NCBI GenBank assembly: GCA_002763265.1 | Contig: PEZQ01000001.1 | Coordinates: 16,436-57,900 of the forward strand | Source of the DNA: an archaeon CG10_big_fil_rev_8_21_14_0_10_43_11 | GTDB taxonomy: Archaea > Nanobdellota > Nanobdellia > PEZQ01 | DNA: 41,465 nucleotides | Reading direction: 5' to 3' | Shown here: positions 1 to 7,133 of the stretch, in pieces | How the letters are laid out: every line of letters begins with the position of its first letter | How positions within the stretch are numbered: the first letter of the stretch is position 1 | The notes under the pieces: model-generated | Told to the model about the DNA's origin: nothing | The model's input: only the letters and a program-made list of their open reading frames with translations | Database searches by the model: none | Made by a program: the position numbers and the translations under genes

Positions 1-91
1 ACTAACGCATACTTTCATGTTTTAAAAAAATTCCTATGCTTCTTTGGCGCAAAAAAAATAGATGATGCAGAAAAAAAATAAGTGGTCACGC

Positions 92-505
92 TTAGAAGAA
101 GGGTATTGAGCGCGTTTTTACTTTCACGCCTTTTTGTTTTAATTGTTCAAGAACCGGCCTGCTTTCTTTATTAAGGGGGTTTGCAGATATTTCCAGTTCT
201 TTAAGATTTTTTAATTCAAGAATACGCGCATTGAGCGTTTCAATCTTGTTATCCTTGAGTTTGAGTTTTCTCAGGCTTTGCCAGTTGAGTATGCTATCGG
301 GCAATTCACGAATATCATTGTGCGACAAATCAAGCTCGCGCAACTCTTTGAGTTTTGTAAGCGGGGTGATATCAACAAGGTCTCCCCACGTGAGTGTTAG
401 TTTTTCCATGTGCTGAGCTTTTTCAATTCCTGTTGGAATCTCTTGTGAACCCTTTGCTTCATATTTCTTCCATGTTGGATTAATATGTATTTGAGACATT
501 CCCAT
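92..505 (-). CDS. Small leucine-rich-repeat protein
   Basis: A 137-residue protein. Residues about 30-110 form four consecutive leucine-rich repeats: spaced L-x-x-L-x-L-x-x-N patterns such as LRELDLSHNDI and LRKLKLKDNKI. There is no signal peptide or membrane segment, so it is probably cytosolic and binds another protein; the partner is unknown. A minus-strand TATA-like box (TATATAAAAA, about 522-533) lies upstream of ATG 505. The next ATG is two codons in and is an alternative start. It is transcribed alone and diverges from the gene at 607. The LRR assignment is clear; the function is not. Confidence 0.8.
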   Translation of the reverse strand: MGMSQIHINPTWKKYEAKGSQEIPTGIEKAQHMEKLTLTWGDLVDITPLTKLKELRELDLSHNDIRELPDSILNWQSLRKLKLKDNKIETLNARILELKNLKELEISANPLNKESRPVLEQLKQKGVKVKTRSIPFF

Positions 506-606
506 AGTTTAATGATAGTTGTGCAATTTTTATATACGTTTTGCACCGCAAAGAAGTAAAAGAAAAGCTTAAATACGGTTATTTTGTGTTTTTCCAACCG
601 ATACGT

Positions 607-957
607 ATGAAAGAACAACCGTTACAAAACATCATTGACATAACAACATTTGAAGGCTTGCTTAACATTCCCTGGTATCGTCAACACCCCCAATTTATCA
701 TGCATGAGCTCTACACGCTACGAGACAGTGTTGCACGTGACCTGTCAGTTGTTGTGCAAAATTCACAATCCTTTTCTCAGCTCTGTCAAAAAATCATTCC
801 CTATCTAGAACATCACGCGCTCCCCATAAAATCGCGCTACGCGTATTACTCAAATGGAGGTGCCGTGTCGTTTATGGATGAGCTTATTGAAGACGCGCTT
901 GTGCATCTCAAAGAACAAACCGGAGCGTCAGAACACGTTTTGCGCCGCCCGTTCTAG
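607..957 (+). CDS. Hypothetical protein, 116 aa
   Basis: I do not recognise a family. The protein is mostly helical with no signal peptide, membrane segment or cysteine cluster. ATG 607 is preferred over the longer frame from 541 because a TATA-like box (CTTAAATACGG, about 569-580) would lie inside the longer version and places the transcript start close to 607. It diverges from the LRR gene and is followed by the candidate guide RNA on the opposite strand. Confidence 0.6.
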   Translation: MKEQPLQNIIDITTFEGLLNIPWYRQHPQFIMHELYTLRDSVARDLSVVVQNSQSFSQLCQKIIPYLEHHALPIKSRYAYYSNGGAVSFMDELIEDALVHLKEQTGASEHVLRRPF

Positions 958-970
958 CGTGTCTAAATAG

Positions 971-1041
971 GTTCCCGCTCAGAATTGGATTCACACATCA
1001 TGCGTGTGTTCAGTTAGGTTGGTTATTCATCAGTGCGGGAC
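971..1041 (-). ncRNA. Candidate C/D-box guide sRNA
   Basis: Read on the minus strand, the segment has every element of an archaeal C/D-box sRNA in order. C box CTGATGA is at 1033-1027, a 13-nt guide at 1026-1014, D' box CTGA at 1013-1010, an 8-nt spacer, C' box ATGATGT at 1001-995, a 12-nt guide at 994-983 and D box CTGA at 982-979. The ends pair: GTCCCGC (1041-1035) with GCGGGAAC (978-971), with one bulged A. The first C-box base departs from the RUGAUGA consensus, and the D'-C' spacer is slightly long. The RNA would guide 2'-O-methylation through fibrillarin, Nop5 and L7Ae, but I could not identify targets. It lies 14 bases after the PUA-protein stop and could be processed from that transcript. 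Confidence 0.6.
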
Positions 1042-1055
1042 AAAAAAATAATTGG

Positions 1056-1526
1056 TCAGATAAGATTTTTGATGCGTCGCTCTTTTGGCACGTGATTGAG
1101 TATGCCGCCATGAAATGCTTTTCCACACCCAACAATGTCACCCTGATGCGTGAGAATAACATACCCTTCATTTGTGCCAGAATAATCAAGATTCACACCG
1201 CGAATCCAGTACTCGAGTTGTTTTTTGTCTAGTTCAATCACGTTTTTAGTCGCGTCTTTGCCAAACATCATTGCGCCCTCAATGCTCAAGCGCAGCGCGC
1301 TGCGTTTATCATACTGGCCAAAATAAAGACCAATGGTTTCAACCCGGTAGGGTAGCTCTTTGGTCTGCTCGTATTCAGGCGTGCATATCCAGAGCTTGTG
1401 TTTTCCTGTTTGAAGAATTACATCAGATTCAAACGAAATAGTTATGCCAAAACGCTCGTGCAAATCAGTGCTTAACTGTTTTTTTTGGCGTTTGCTAAAA
1501 AACGTTATTTCCTGTTTTTCTTTCAT
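1056..1526 (-). CDS. NOL1/NOP2-associated PUA-like RNA-binding protein
   Basis: A 156-residue basic protein like the stand-alone archaeal members of COG3270 (NOL1/NOP2/fmu-associated ribosome biogenesis proteins), which match the C-terminal PUA-like domain of RsmF-type methyltransferases. The C-terminal half holds the PUA-like part: GYVILTHQGDIVGCGKA followed by a basic tail (KERRIKNLI). Its ATG overlaps the stop of the upstream methyltransferase gene (ATGA, 1523-1526), so the two are translationally coupled. It probably helps that enzyme bind tRNA or rRNA. Confidence 0.75.
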   Translation of the reverse strand: MKEKQEITFFSKRQKKQLSTDLHERFGITISFESDVILQTGKHKLWICTPEYEQTKELPYRVETIGLYFGQYDKRSALRLSIEGAMMFGKDATKNVIELDKKQLEYWIRGVNLDYSGTNEGYVILTHQGDIVGCGKAFHGGILNHVPKERRIKNLI

Positions 1527-2455
1527 TGTTTTATCAGCCTCGCAACAAAAAATCCTTCACTATCATTATCCTGAGGGTATATGCGATGCGCGTGTTTGAG
1601 AGTTGTATCAAATGTCTGATTCTCCCAACTGGTTATGCCTTCACGCGTCTTAAATGAGCGAATCTTAAAGGTTTCAATTTCAACAGGCAGGTTTTGAAGC
1701 GCCCAATCAACAACAGCTTCGTTCTCTTCTGGTTCAAGCGTGCAGGTGGAGTACACGATAGTGCCTCCCGGTTTGCACGCGTTTACGCCGCCTTCAAGTA
1801 TTCGTTTTTGTAGATTGCTCAATTTTGTGCCCATATGGGGATTCCATTGCTGGATAATATCCCAATTCTTTCTGATTGCCCCCACTGCTGAGCATGGCGC
1901 GTCAACAAGCACGCGGTCGAAAAATTCTGTTTTTTTCATGCGTGTTGCGTCCATTCTAGTGATTACAATATTTTTGCATCCCATACGTTGTGCGTTTGCG
2001 CGCAACGCAGAAATGCGTCCAAGGTTTGGTTCGTTTGCGTAAATAACGCCGGTGTTTTCCATCATCTGCGACATTTGCGTGGTTTTACTTCCTGGTGCAG
2101 CGCTCGTGTCAAGAATTTTTTCTCCTTTCTGCGGCTCTAAAAAAAGAGGAGGAAGCATGCTTGCACTCTCTTGCACGTAGTAGTAGCCAAGAAAGTGTTC
2201 AAGCGTGTTTCCAAGAGCCATATCCCGTTTTTCAATGCGAAGTGCAGGCGCGTAGAATGGCATGTTTTTGACCGTCCACCCACGAGCTTTGAGTCTTGCT
2301 TCAACCTCTCCTACCCGTGTTCTAAGCGTGTTTACCCTGATAATGCCTGGCAGCCGCGTGGTTGACACATCAAGAAACATTTTTGTTTCGCTTCCAAGAA
2401 GGGTTGTGTATTTTTCGACAAATCCTTTTTTGAACTCAGGGGGTTGTTTTGGCAT
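1523..2455 (-). CDS. NOP2/Sun family RNA cytosine-C5 methyltransferase
   Basis: A 310-residue AdoMet-dependent RNA m5C methyltransferase. Motif I is LDTSAAPGSKTTQ (about residue 115). Motif IV is DAPCSAVGAIRKNW, with the Cys that helps product release. Motif VI is YSTCTLEPEENE, whose TCT Cys is the catalytic nucleophile. The Rossmann core is complete, with a short N-terminal RNA-recognition region. A TATA-like box (CGTATAAAAGC, about 2486-2496 minus) sits in the end of the minD-like gene, so it may have its own promoter. Archaeal members modify tRNA (for example C48) or rRNA; the sequence does not show which. Confidence 0.9.
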   Translation of the reverse strand: MPKQPPEFKKGFVEKYTTLLGSETKMFLDVSTTRLPGIIRVNTLRTRVGEVEARLKARGWTVKNMPFYAPALRIEKRDMALGNTLEHFLGYYYVQESASMLPPLFLEPQKGEKILDTSAAPGSKTTQMSQMMENTGVIYANEPNLGRISALRANAQRMGCKNIVITRMDATRMKKTEFFDRVLVDAPCSAVGAIRKNWDIIQQWNPHMGTKLSNLQKRILEGGVNACKPGGTIVYSTCTLEPEENEAVVDWALQNLPVEIETFKIRSFKTREGITSWENQTFDTTLKHAHRIYPQDNDSEGFFVARLIKQ

Positions 2456-2485
2456 GTGTTGGGTAGAACAGTGTGGGAAGCGCTT

Positions 2486-3256
2486 TTATACGTATCGTTT
2501 AAGAAAGCGTTTGAGCCGCGAAAAGAATGTTTCTTCAATGTAGACATATTCTTTTCCAACAACGCGCGCGGCAAGTTTTTTGAATTCCATGCTTGTTTTT
2601 GCGTTTGGCTCGCTAATCGTGATAGGCGTCTGTTCCATGATGGCGCGCTTGACTTTCTCATCATCAGGAATGATTGCAACAACCGGAAGTTCAGTGAATT
2701 CTTCAATATTTTCCTCAGTGAGTTCGTAATTTTTCCCCTGATATTTGTTGATAACAATGCCTAATGGTTTGAGACCACGTTTGAGCGCGAACTTGTGCAT
2801 TTTAAGTGCTTCAACAATTGCGGGAAGTTCAGGATTGGTGATAATAAGAATTTCATCGCTAATGCTTGCTGCTTTTTCAATGTCTTCGCCAATGCCTGCT
2901 GCAGCATCAATAAGAATGATGTCCACAGAGCCAACAAGGTCAAGCACCGCTTCCCCAAGATTTGAGTCAATGCGCGCTTCAACATCGTACATGCTTCCGC
3001 CCGTTGGCACGAACTTGATGCCCGCAGGGTGATAGTACACAACGTTGTGAATGCTTGTTTTTCCTTCCAAAACATCAATGAGGGTTTCATCCTTTTTTGT
3101 CAAGCCAAAGTGGTGACCAATTTGTCCTGTGCGAAGGTCTGCATCAATAACAAGCACATCGTTTCCCAGTTTGGTAAGCGCAACTGCAAGGTTTGCTGAA
3201 ACCGTTGTTTTTCCAACCCCACCTTTTCCTGAGGCTATAAGAATGACGCGTGTCAT
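2486..3256 (-). CDS. minD: MinD/ParA-family ATPase
   Basis: A 256-residue deviant Walker A ATPase. It begins with the deviant Walker A KGGVGKTTVSANLAVAL, then has the dimer and switch region DADLRTGQIGHHFGL and the hydrophobic Walker B DIILIDAAAG. It ends in an amphipathic basic helix (FFSRLKRFLKRYV) like the membrane-targeting sequence of MinD. Archaeal MinD homologues organise membrane-associated machinery such as archaella and chemoreceptors rather than placing FtsZ. No MinC, MinE or archaellum gene is nearby. An SD-like GGGAG precedes ATG 3256. Confidence 0.88.
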   Translation of the reverse strand: MTRVILIASGKGGVGKTTVSANLAVALTKLGNDVLVIDADLRTGQIGHHFGLTKKDETLIDVLEGKTSIHNVVYYHPAGIKFVPTGGSMYDVEARIDSNLGEAVLDLVGSVDIILIDAAAGIGEDIEKAASISDEILIITNPELPAIVEALKMHKFALKRGLKPLGIVINKYQGKNYELTEENIEEFTELPVVAIIPDDEKVKRAIMEQTPITISEPNAKTSMEFKKLAARVVGKEYVYIEETFFSRLKRFLKRYV

Positions 3257-3304
3257 ACTTGATTACTCCCTGTTTTTGATTTTAAACGTTTAGGTTTTAG
3301 CGCC

Positions 3305-3970
3305 CTACTTGATTTTTCGCGCAGGAACCCCGCCCCAAACACTTTTTTTGGGAATAGTTCTACTTTTTGGTACAAGACTTCCTGTTGCAATAATTGCACT
3401 GTCACCAATAACAACACCAGGCATAATAATGCTTTTTGCACCAATAAGCGCGTTTCTTCCGATACGAACTGTTTTGAAAAGCGTGTGGTCTTTTTCAGTG
3501 ACGTGACCGGTAATGAGGGTGTATGCGCCAAATTGCGTACCTTCACCTACTTCCAAAAGGTTTGGCTCAAGTATGGTTGTTCCAATTGAGAAAACAACCC
3601 CCTTGCCAATTTTTGCTCCGCACAACCTGAGAAAGGGGATAATAATTTGGCCAAAAGGAATAAGGGGTATGAAATAGCCGGTTGAAACAAGATTGGTTGA
3701 AAGCAGGTGCTGGCGCGTAAGGCTTGGTCTTAGAATGCGCAGGATAAGCGCGCTAGTGAACGCTTGAATGTAGATAAAAACAAGCACGAACATAATGATG
3801 GAGAGCACGGCTTTTGCAAGGGTAAGCACAGGGTGCACGCGCAGGCTTACAATAGGTGCGATTACACTGCTTGCAAGCAGAATCTGTGTGATAATAATGA
3901 GAAAAAAAAGAATCAGCGTGCGCCCCGGCACGGTGAGTTTTGTTGAATCACGCAAGGCAGTCATGAACAT
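3305..3970 (-). CDS. Membrane-anchored hexapeptide-repeat acyltransferase
   Basis: A 221-residue protein. Residues 18-45 and 50-75 are hydrophobic segments. Residues about 115-215 form a left-handed beta helix of hexapeptide repeats (IGKGVVFSIG, IGRNALIGAKS, VVIGDSAIIATGS). Such enzymes transfer acetyl or other acyl groups to sugars or small amines; the substrate is unknown. The two N-terminal membrane helices suggest a role in surface polysaccharide or lipid modification. A TATA-like box at about 3988-3999 (minus) places the transcript start near ATG 3970; ATG 3964 is the alternative. It is probably first in an operon with the minD-like gene. Confidence 0.8.
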   Translation of the reverse strand: MFMTALRDSTKLTVPGRTLILFFLIIITQILLASSVIAPIVSLRVHPVLTLAKAVLSIIMFVLVFIYIQAFTSALILRILRPSLTRQHLLSTNLVSTGYFIPLIPFGQIIIPFLRLCGAKIGKGVVFSIGTTILEPNLLEVGEGTQFGAYTLITGHVTEKDHTLFKTVRIGRNALIGAKSIIMPGVVIGDSAIIATGSLVPKSRTIPKKSVWGGVPARKIK

Positions 3971-4050
3971 GTTCTATTGCACACACTCATAAAAAGGTGA
4001 TGGTACCTTTCTTTGTCCTGTTTTTGCATCACCAAAAAAAAAACAGTCAT

Positions 4051-4075
4051 GGGCTCGCCAGGAGTTCACTGCATC
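4051..4075 (-). repeat. Partial copy of the 3' end of tRNA-Val
   Basis: On the minus strand this segment reads ACTCCTGGCGAGCCCA around 4066-4050 and matches the T-arm and acceptor 3' end of the tRNA-Val gene (ACTCCTGCCGAGCCCA) with one mismatch. A matching ACTGTT follows both copies after a short offset. The copies are about 115 bases apart in the same orientation. This could be a relic of a tRNA duplication or of integration at the tRNA 3' end. No integrase is present. Confidence 0.45.
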
Positions 4076-4097
4076 TTCTTTAAAAAAAGAGGACCGC

Positions 4098-4114
4098 AAA
4101 AATCTTCGATTTTT
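4098..4114 (-). terminator. Small AT hairpin downstream of tRNA-Val
   Basis: A perfect inverted repeat (arms AAAAATC and GATTTTT, 3-base loop) lies about 50 bases after the tRNA-Val gene on its strand, between the tRNA and its partial copy. It may help end or process the tRNA transcript. Archaea usually end transcription at T-runs without hairpins, so this is tentative. Confidence 0.3.
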
Positions 4115-4163
4115 TGGTTCCCAAAAATATTCATTTTTGTGGAATGCACTAAGAAATGAACAG

Positions 4164-4236
4164 TGGGCTCGGCAGGAGTCGAACCTGCGATATCCGCCTT
4201 GTAAGGGCGGCGTCATAACCGCTAGACCACGAGCCC
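4164..4236 (-). tRNA. tRNA-Val (UAC)
   Basis: On the minus strand a full 73-nt cloverleaf can be drawn: acceptor GGGCTCG pairs with CGAGCCC, discriminator A. The D arm is GTCTAGCGGTTATGAC. The anticodon stem CCGCC/GGCGG encloses loop CTTACAA, giving anticodon UAC (valine, reads GUA). The variable loop is 5 nt, and the T arm is GCAGG-TTCGACT-CCTGC. There is no intron and no encoded CCA. A TATA-like box (ATTTTAAAACC, about 4248-4258) lies upstream. Confidence 0.96.
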
Positions 4237-4268
4237 GTGCAGCAGGGTTTTAAAATGATAATCACATT

Positions 4269-4964
4269 TTAAACATTTTCTTTTGCGCGCGCAAAAAGAT
4301 TTTCACGCCGTTTCGGGTTTACACGCCACTGCGCGCCAAACACGTCTTTTTTGTTTTTTGTTTGAAGCACCCACTTTTGTTGCAAAAGTGTTTTACACGA
4401 TTCAAAAACGCGTTCAGGCGTGCTTTCAACAATGTCTGCAACGTCTTGGGTTGTGAGCGTGTAGGGATGTGCATCAACAAGGGTGAGCAATACATCAACA
4501 CTCACGGGGTCCAAGTATTCGCTGAGAATCTCGTGATACGAGTGCGCGTGTTCAAGCACGTCTTCATAATCTTCTTTAATGCGCGCCAGTTTTTCAACGA
4601 TTTCGCGATGCGTTTGCTCAGTGCCTGCAAGATGTTTATTTTCTCGTGTAAGCTCATAAAGACGCGTGTTCATCTCTTTTTGCCGCTCAATAAGCGTGGC
4701 AACACGTTCTTGAAGCAGGTCACACTCCCCTCTTGCCTCAAAGAGAAGTTGTGTGTGCTCTTTTTTTGGAATCATACTAAACTTGAGAAGTGAGCGTTGT
4801 TTTTCAAGGTCTTGGATTTGTTTTTCATAACGCGCGTTTCTCAATTTTTCAAGGATACGAGAAAGACCATGCAAACTAATGCCCAGTGAGGCGCCAAGCG
4901 TAAGAACACTTCCTCCTAATAAGAGTGCATTTGTCCACATAACTGCAACCATACTGGCTCTCAC
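4269..4964 (-). CDS. Membrane-anchored coiled-coil winged-helix protein
   Basis: A 231-residue protein in three parts. A hydrophobic N-terminal anchor (about 8-35) comes first. A long charged heptad-rich coiled coil (about 36-145, with KQRSLLKF, RGECDLLQERVATLIERQKEM and similar) follows. The C-terminal domain (about 150-231) has winged-helix character (TTQDVADIVESTPERVFESCKTLLQQKWV). It looks like a membrane-tethered DNA-binding or scaffold protein; no exact family is recognised. A minus-strand TATA-like box (GCTTAAAAAGTCC, about 4977-4988) precedes the start. ATG 4952 is an alternative start. Confidence 0.65.
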   Translation of the reverse strand: MRASMVAVMWTNALLLGGSVLTLGASLGISLHGLSRILEKLRNARYEKQIQDLEKQRSLLKFSMIPKKEHTQLLFEARGECDLLQERVATLIERQKEMNTRLYELTRENKHLAGTEQTHREIVEKLARIKEDYEDVLEHAHSYHEILSEYLDPVSVDVLLTLVDAHPYTLTTQDVADIVESTPERVFESCKTLLQQKWVLQTKNKKDVFGAQWRVNPKRRENLFARAKENV

Positions 4965-5013
4965 TATCAGTCTAGGACTTTTTAAGCTTTGTTATCTCTG
5001 TTTTTTGGGGAAT

Positions 5014-5143
5014 AAATTAAATAGATACCCTTCTCATATACTGTTATGCGGTGTTTTTCCTATGGGTAAGGTCGACGCGTATGCGCATCGGAGTCCGATA
5101 TCCTATTTAGTCATGACTAAACATAGTGAGCTCATCTTTTTTT
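5014..5143 (+). ncRNA. Possible small structured RNA in the 5-kb intergenic gap
   Basis: A TATA-like box (AAATTAAATAG, 5014-5024) predicts a transcript start near 5045. The following 90 bases contain two perfect palindromes, ATCGGA-G-TCCGAT (5087-5099) and TTTAGTCATGACTAAA (5106-5121), and end in a T7 run (5137-5143) that could terminate transcription. No convincing protein is encoded here. The palindromes could instead be operators for the gene at 5231. I do not recognise a known RNA family. Confidence 0.25.
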
Positions 5144-5230
5144 GTGCTACTCAAAACAACAAAAAACAGACTTCTTTTCTTCACTCTTTTTTCTATCCTG
5201 CTTATATGCATAACGCACCGCACGCACGGT

Positions 5231-5788
5231 ATGTATCCTATGACAAAAAATAGTTTGTATTCAAAACTTGCATCTCTTGGGAAAACTGACATTTGTAGTG
5301 TTACGGTTAGCCCAAAAGCGTATAGTGGTTCTCTTAAGAAACTGCTTAAGGTCACGCTCATAAAAAAGGACCATGCCGCGGTGTACATATCACTTAACAA
5401 ACCCTGTTCGTCAATTATGTCGCTTCGCGAGTCGCTTAAGATTAGCGAAGAAAGATTGCACGTGCTTGACGCCACAGGCGGGATGGTGCCAAAAAAGAAG
5501 CCGAATCGGTGCTCATTTACTAGTAGCGGGGTTCGCTCTCTTACTGAGCTTTCTATTGCCATAACAAAAGCAATCAACAGTGGAAAGTATTCAGTAGTCA
5601 TTCTCGATTCTGTTTCAACCCTGCGCGTATATCACTCGCCGGAGGTTATTGAAAAATTCATTCATTTTCTGGTAACCAAACTCCGCCAGTTAGCGCTTGG
5701 CGGTGTTTTGATTGCGGTAACTGATTCGCAAACAAAAGACATGATTCCCGTTATTTCCCAATTTTGTGATGTTTCAATTGAATTGTAA
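5231..5788 (+). CDS. Degenerate KaiC/RecA-like protein
   Basis: A 185-residue protein resembling the archaeal KaiC/RAD55-like NTPase fold. The central strand VVILDSVSTL resembles a Walker B strand, followed by HSPEVIEKFIHFLVTKLRQLALGGVLIAVTDSQ as in these folds. No Walker A P-loop (GxxxxGKT) is visible, so ATP hydrolysis is doubtful; it may be a signalling or scaffold relative. A TATA-like box (CTTATATGC, about 5202-5210) lies just before ATG 5231, with ATG 5240 as alternative. The longer frame from GTG 5126 is rejected because it would include that promoter. The fold call is moderate. Confidence 0.6.
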   Translation: MYPMTKNSLYSKLASLGKTDICSVTVSPKAYSGSLKKLLKVTLIKKDHAAVYISLNKPCSSIMSLRESLKISEERLHVLDATGGMVPKKKPNRCSFTSSGVRSLTELSIAITKAINSGKYSVVILDSVSTLRVYHSPEVIEKFIHFLVTKLRQLALGGVLIAVTDSQTKDMIPVISQFCDVSIEL

Positions 5789-5809
5789 AACAGTTTTTGC
5801 TTCTGAAAT

Positions 5810-5840
5810 GTTTATAAGGTTCTTTTTCGTGGAAAAGAAC
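5810..5840 (+). promoter_or_regulatory. Promoter and inverted repeat of the glutaredoxin gene
   Basis: A TATA box (TTTATAAGG, 5811-5819) is followed by a perfect inverted repeat with 8-bp arms (GTTCTTTT 5819-5826 and AAAAGAAC 5833-5840). It ends four bases before the glutaredoxin ATG. It covers the likely transcript start, where a bound repressor would block initiation. A 5' hairpin in the RNA is the other reading. Confidence 0.5.
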
Positions 5841-5844
5841 TAGT

Positions 5845-6138
5845 ATGAGCACTTCATCTGGCGCGCTCAAAAAACCGCAGAAAACAAAAACGAATCCGCG
5901 CGTTACCGTTTACACCACACCCTCGTGCAAGTACTGCAAAGCAGTAAAGCAATTCTTACACGAAGAAGGAATCGCGTTTAGCGAAGTTGATGTGCAAGCA
6001 AATCCAAAACGCTTTGAAGACGTGTTCTTGCTTACTGGTCAAATTGGGGTTCCGCAAACAAAGATTGAAGATGATGTGGTTGTTGGCTTTGATAAAAAAC
6101 GGCTTATTGACGTGCTTAAAGCACACGACATTCTTTAA
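5845..6138 (+). CDS. Glutaredoxin-like protein
   Basis: A 97-residue thioredoxin-fold protein. After a basic N-terminal tail of about 18 residues it has strand VTVYTTPSC, the redox motif CKYC, the cis-Pro loop GQIGVPQT, and the C-terminal GFDKKRLIDVL typical of glutaredoxin/NrdH proteins. It could reduce ribonucleotide reductase or feed the nearby membrane thiol system. It converges with thioredoxin reductase (overlap 6135-6138), a natural electron donor for NrdH-type proteins. Confidence 0.88.
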   Translation: MSTSSGALKKPQKTKTNPRVTVYTTPSCKYCKAVKQFLHEEGIAFSEVDVQANPKRFEDVFLLTGQIGVPQTKIEDDVVVGFDKKRLIDVLKAHDIL

Positions 6139-7049
6139 TTTCTTGCAAGGTAGCGCTCAGCAAGCATGGCTGCTTTGCATCCGCTTCCTGCAGCAGTAAT
6201 TGCTTGTCTAAACACCGGGTCTTGCACGTCGCCTGCAGCAAACAATCCATCAACGACTGTTTTTGCGTCTTGCTCTGTTTGTATGTATCCCTGCTCGTTG
6301 AGATTAAGAAGGTCTTTTACAAGCACGGTGTTTGGAATGTGACCAATAGCAATGAAGACTCCATCAACTGCATGCTCTTTTTCCTCACCAGTTTGTATGT
6401 TTCGAACAATTGCAGTGCCCAATTTTTTGCCATCCCCTTTAAACGTGACAATTTGTGAATCATAGATGATATGAATGTTTTTGTTGTTTTTCACGCGCTC
6501 CTGCATAATGGTTGATGCACGAAACTCTTTTCTTCGGTGAATGATTGTCACGTTGTCAGTGAGTTTTGACAAGAACAATGCTTCTTCCATCGCGCTGTCA
6601 CCTCCCCCTACAACAAAGACTTTTTTGCCGCGATAAAAGAATCCATCGCACGTAGCGCATGTGGTTACCCCTCTTCCTAAGTATTCTTTTTCTCCAGGGA
6701 TGTTGAGCGTTCGTGCGCTCGCGCCTGTTGCGATAATAACGCTTTTTGCTTTGTACACGCTTTCTTGACCTTTGAGTTCAAACACGTTTGCTTCTTTTTT
6801 CATGCGTGTTATCTTGTCGGTTACAAAACGTGTTCCAAAGCGCTCTGCCTGTTTTTTCATGCGCTCAATAAATTCAGGTCCTGTTTGTGCTTCGGGAAAT
6901 CCTGGAAAGTTTTCAAGCTCGCTTGTAAGCGTAAGTTGTCCGCCTTCTTCGTATCCGGTGATGATAAGCGGTCTGAGCGCGGCGCGTGCTGCATAAATTG
7001 CTGCAGTAAGACCTGCAACGCCAGAGCCGATAATAATAAGCTGTTCCAT
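6135..7049 (-). CDS. trxB: Thioredoxin reductase
   Basis: A 304-residue low-molecular-weight NADPH:thioredoxin reductase. It has the FAD-binding GSGVAGLTAAIYAAR at the N terminus, the redox pair CATC (residues 131-134), the NAD(P)H Rossmann motif VGGGDSAMEEA with HRRKEFRAS (basic residues suited to NADPH), and the C-terminal FAD motif GLFAAGDVQD. ATG 7049 is chosen because it starts directly with the first beta strand (MEQLIIIGSG), and a TATA-like box (ACATAAAAAAC, about 7076-7086) fits a nearly leaderless transcript. It would reduce thioredoxin or glutaredoxin and so power the CcdA relay downstream. Confidence 0.95.
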   Translation of the reverse strand: MEQLIIIGSGVAGLTAAIYAARAALRPLIITGYEEGGQLTLTSELENFPGFPEAQTGPEFIERMKKQAERFGTRFVTDKITRMKKEANVFELKGQESVYKAKSVIIATGASARTLNIPGEKEYLGRGVTTCATCDGFFYRGKKVFVVGGGDSAMEEALFLSKLTDNVTIIHRRKEFRASTIMQERVKNNKNIHIIYDSQIVTFKGDGKKLGTAIVRNIQTGEEKEHAVDGVFIAIGHIPNTVLVKDLLNLNEQGYIQTEQDAKTVVDGLFAAGDVQDPVFRQAITAAGSGCKAAMLAERYLARN

Positions 7050-7133
7050 ATACGTATTCAAAACAGTGCGTTGTTTTTTATGTTTTGCCTATGTGTGCAC
7101 GTTGTTTAAAAGCAAATCTTCCCAACACGCGCA

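Noticed and set aside
1740-2543. Plus-strand ORFs opposite the NOP2/Sun methyltransferase
   Set aside because: They are antisense shadows without promoter, ribosome site or family match.
5126-5230. Hydrophobic N-terminal extension of the KaiC-like gene from GTG 5126
   Set aside because: The hydrophobic stretch comes from a T-rich promoter region with a TATA box at about 5202-5210.
4879-5253. Plus-strand 124-codon ORF across the 5-kb gap
   Set aside because: It begins inside the opposite gene and its composition follows promoter DNA; no recognisable protein and no suitable start after the TATA box.
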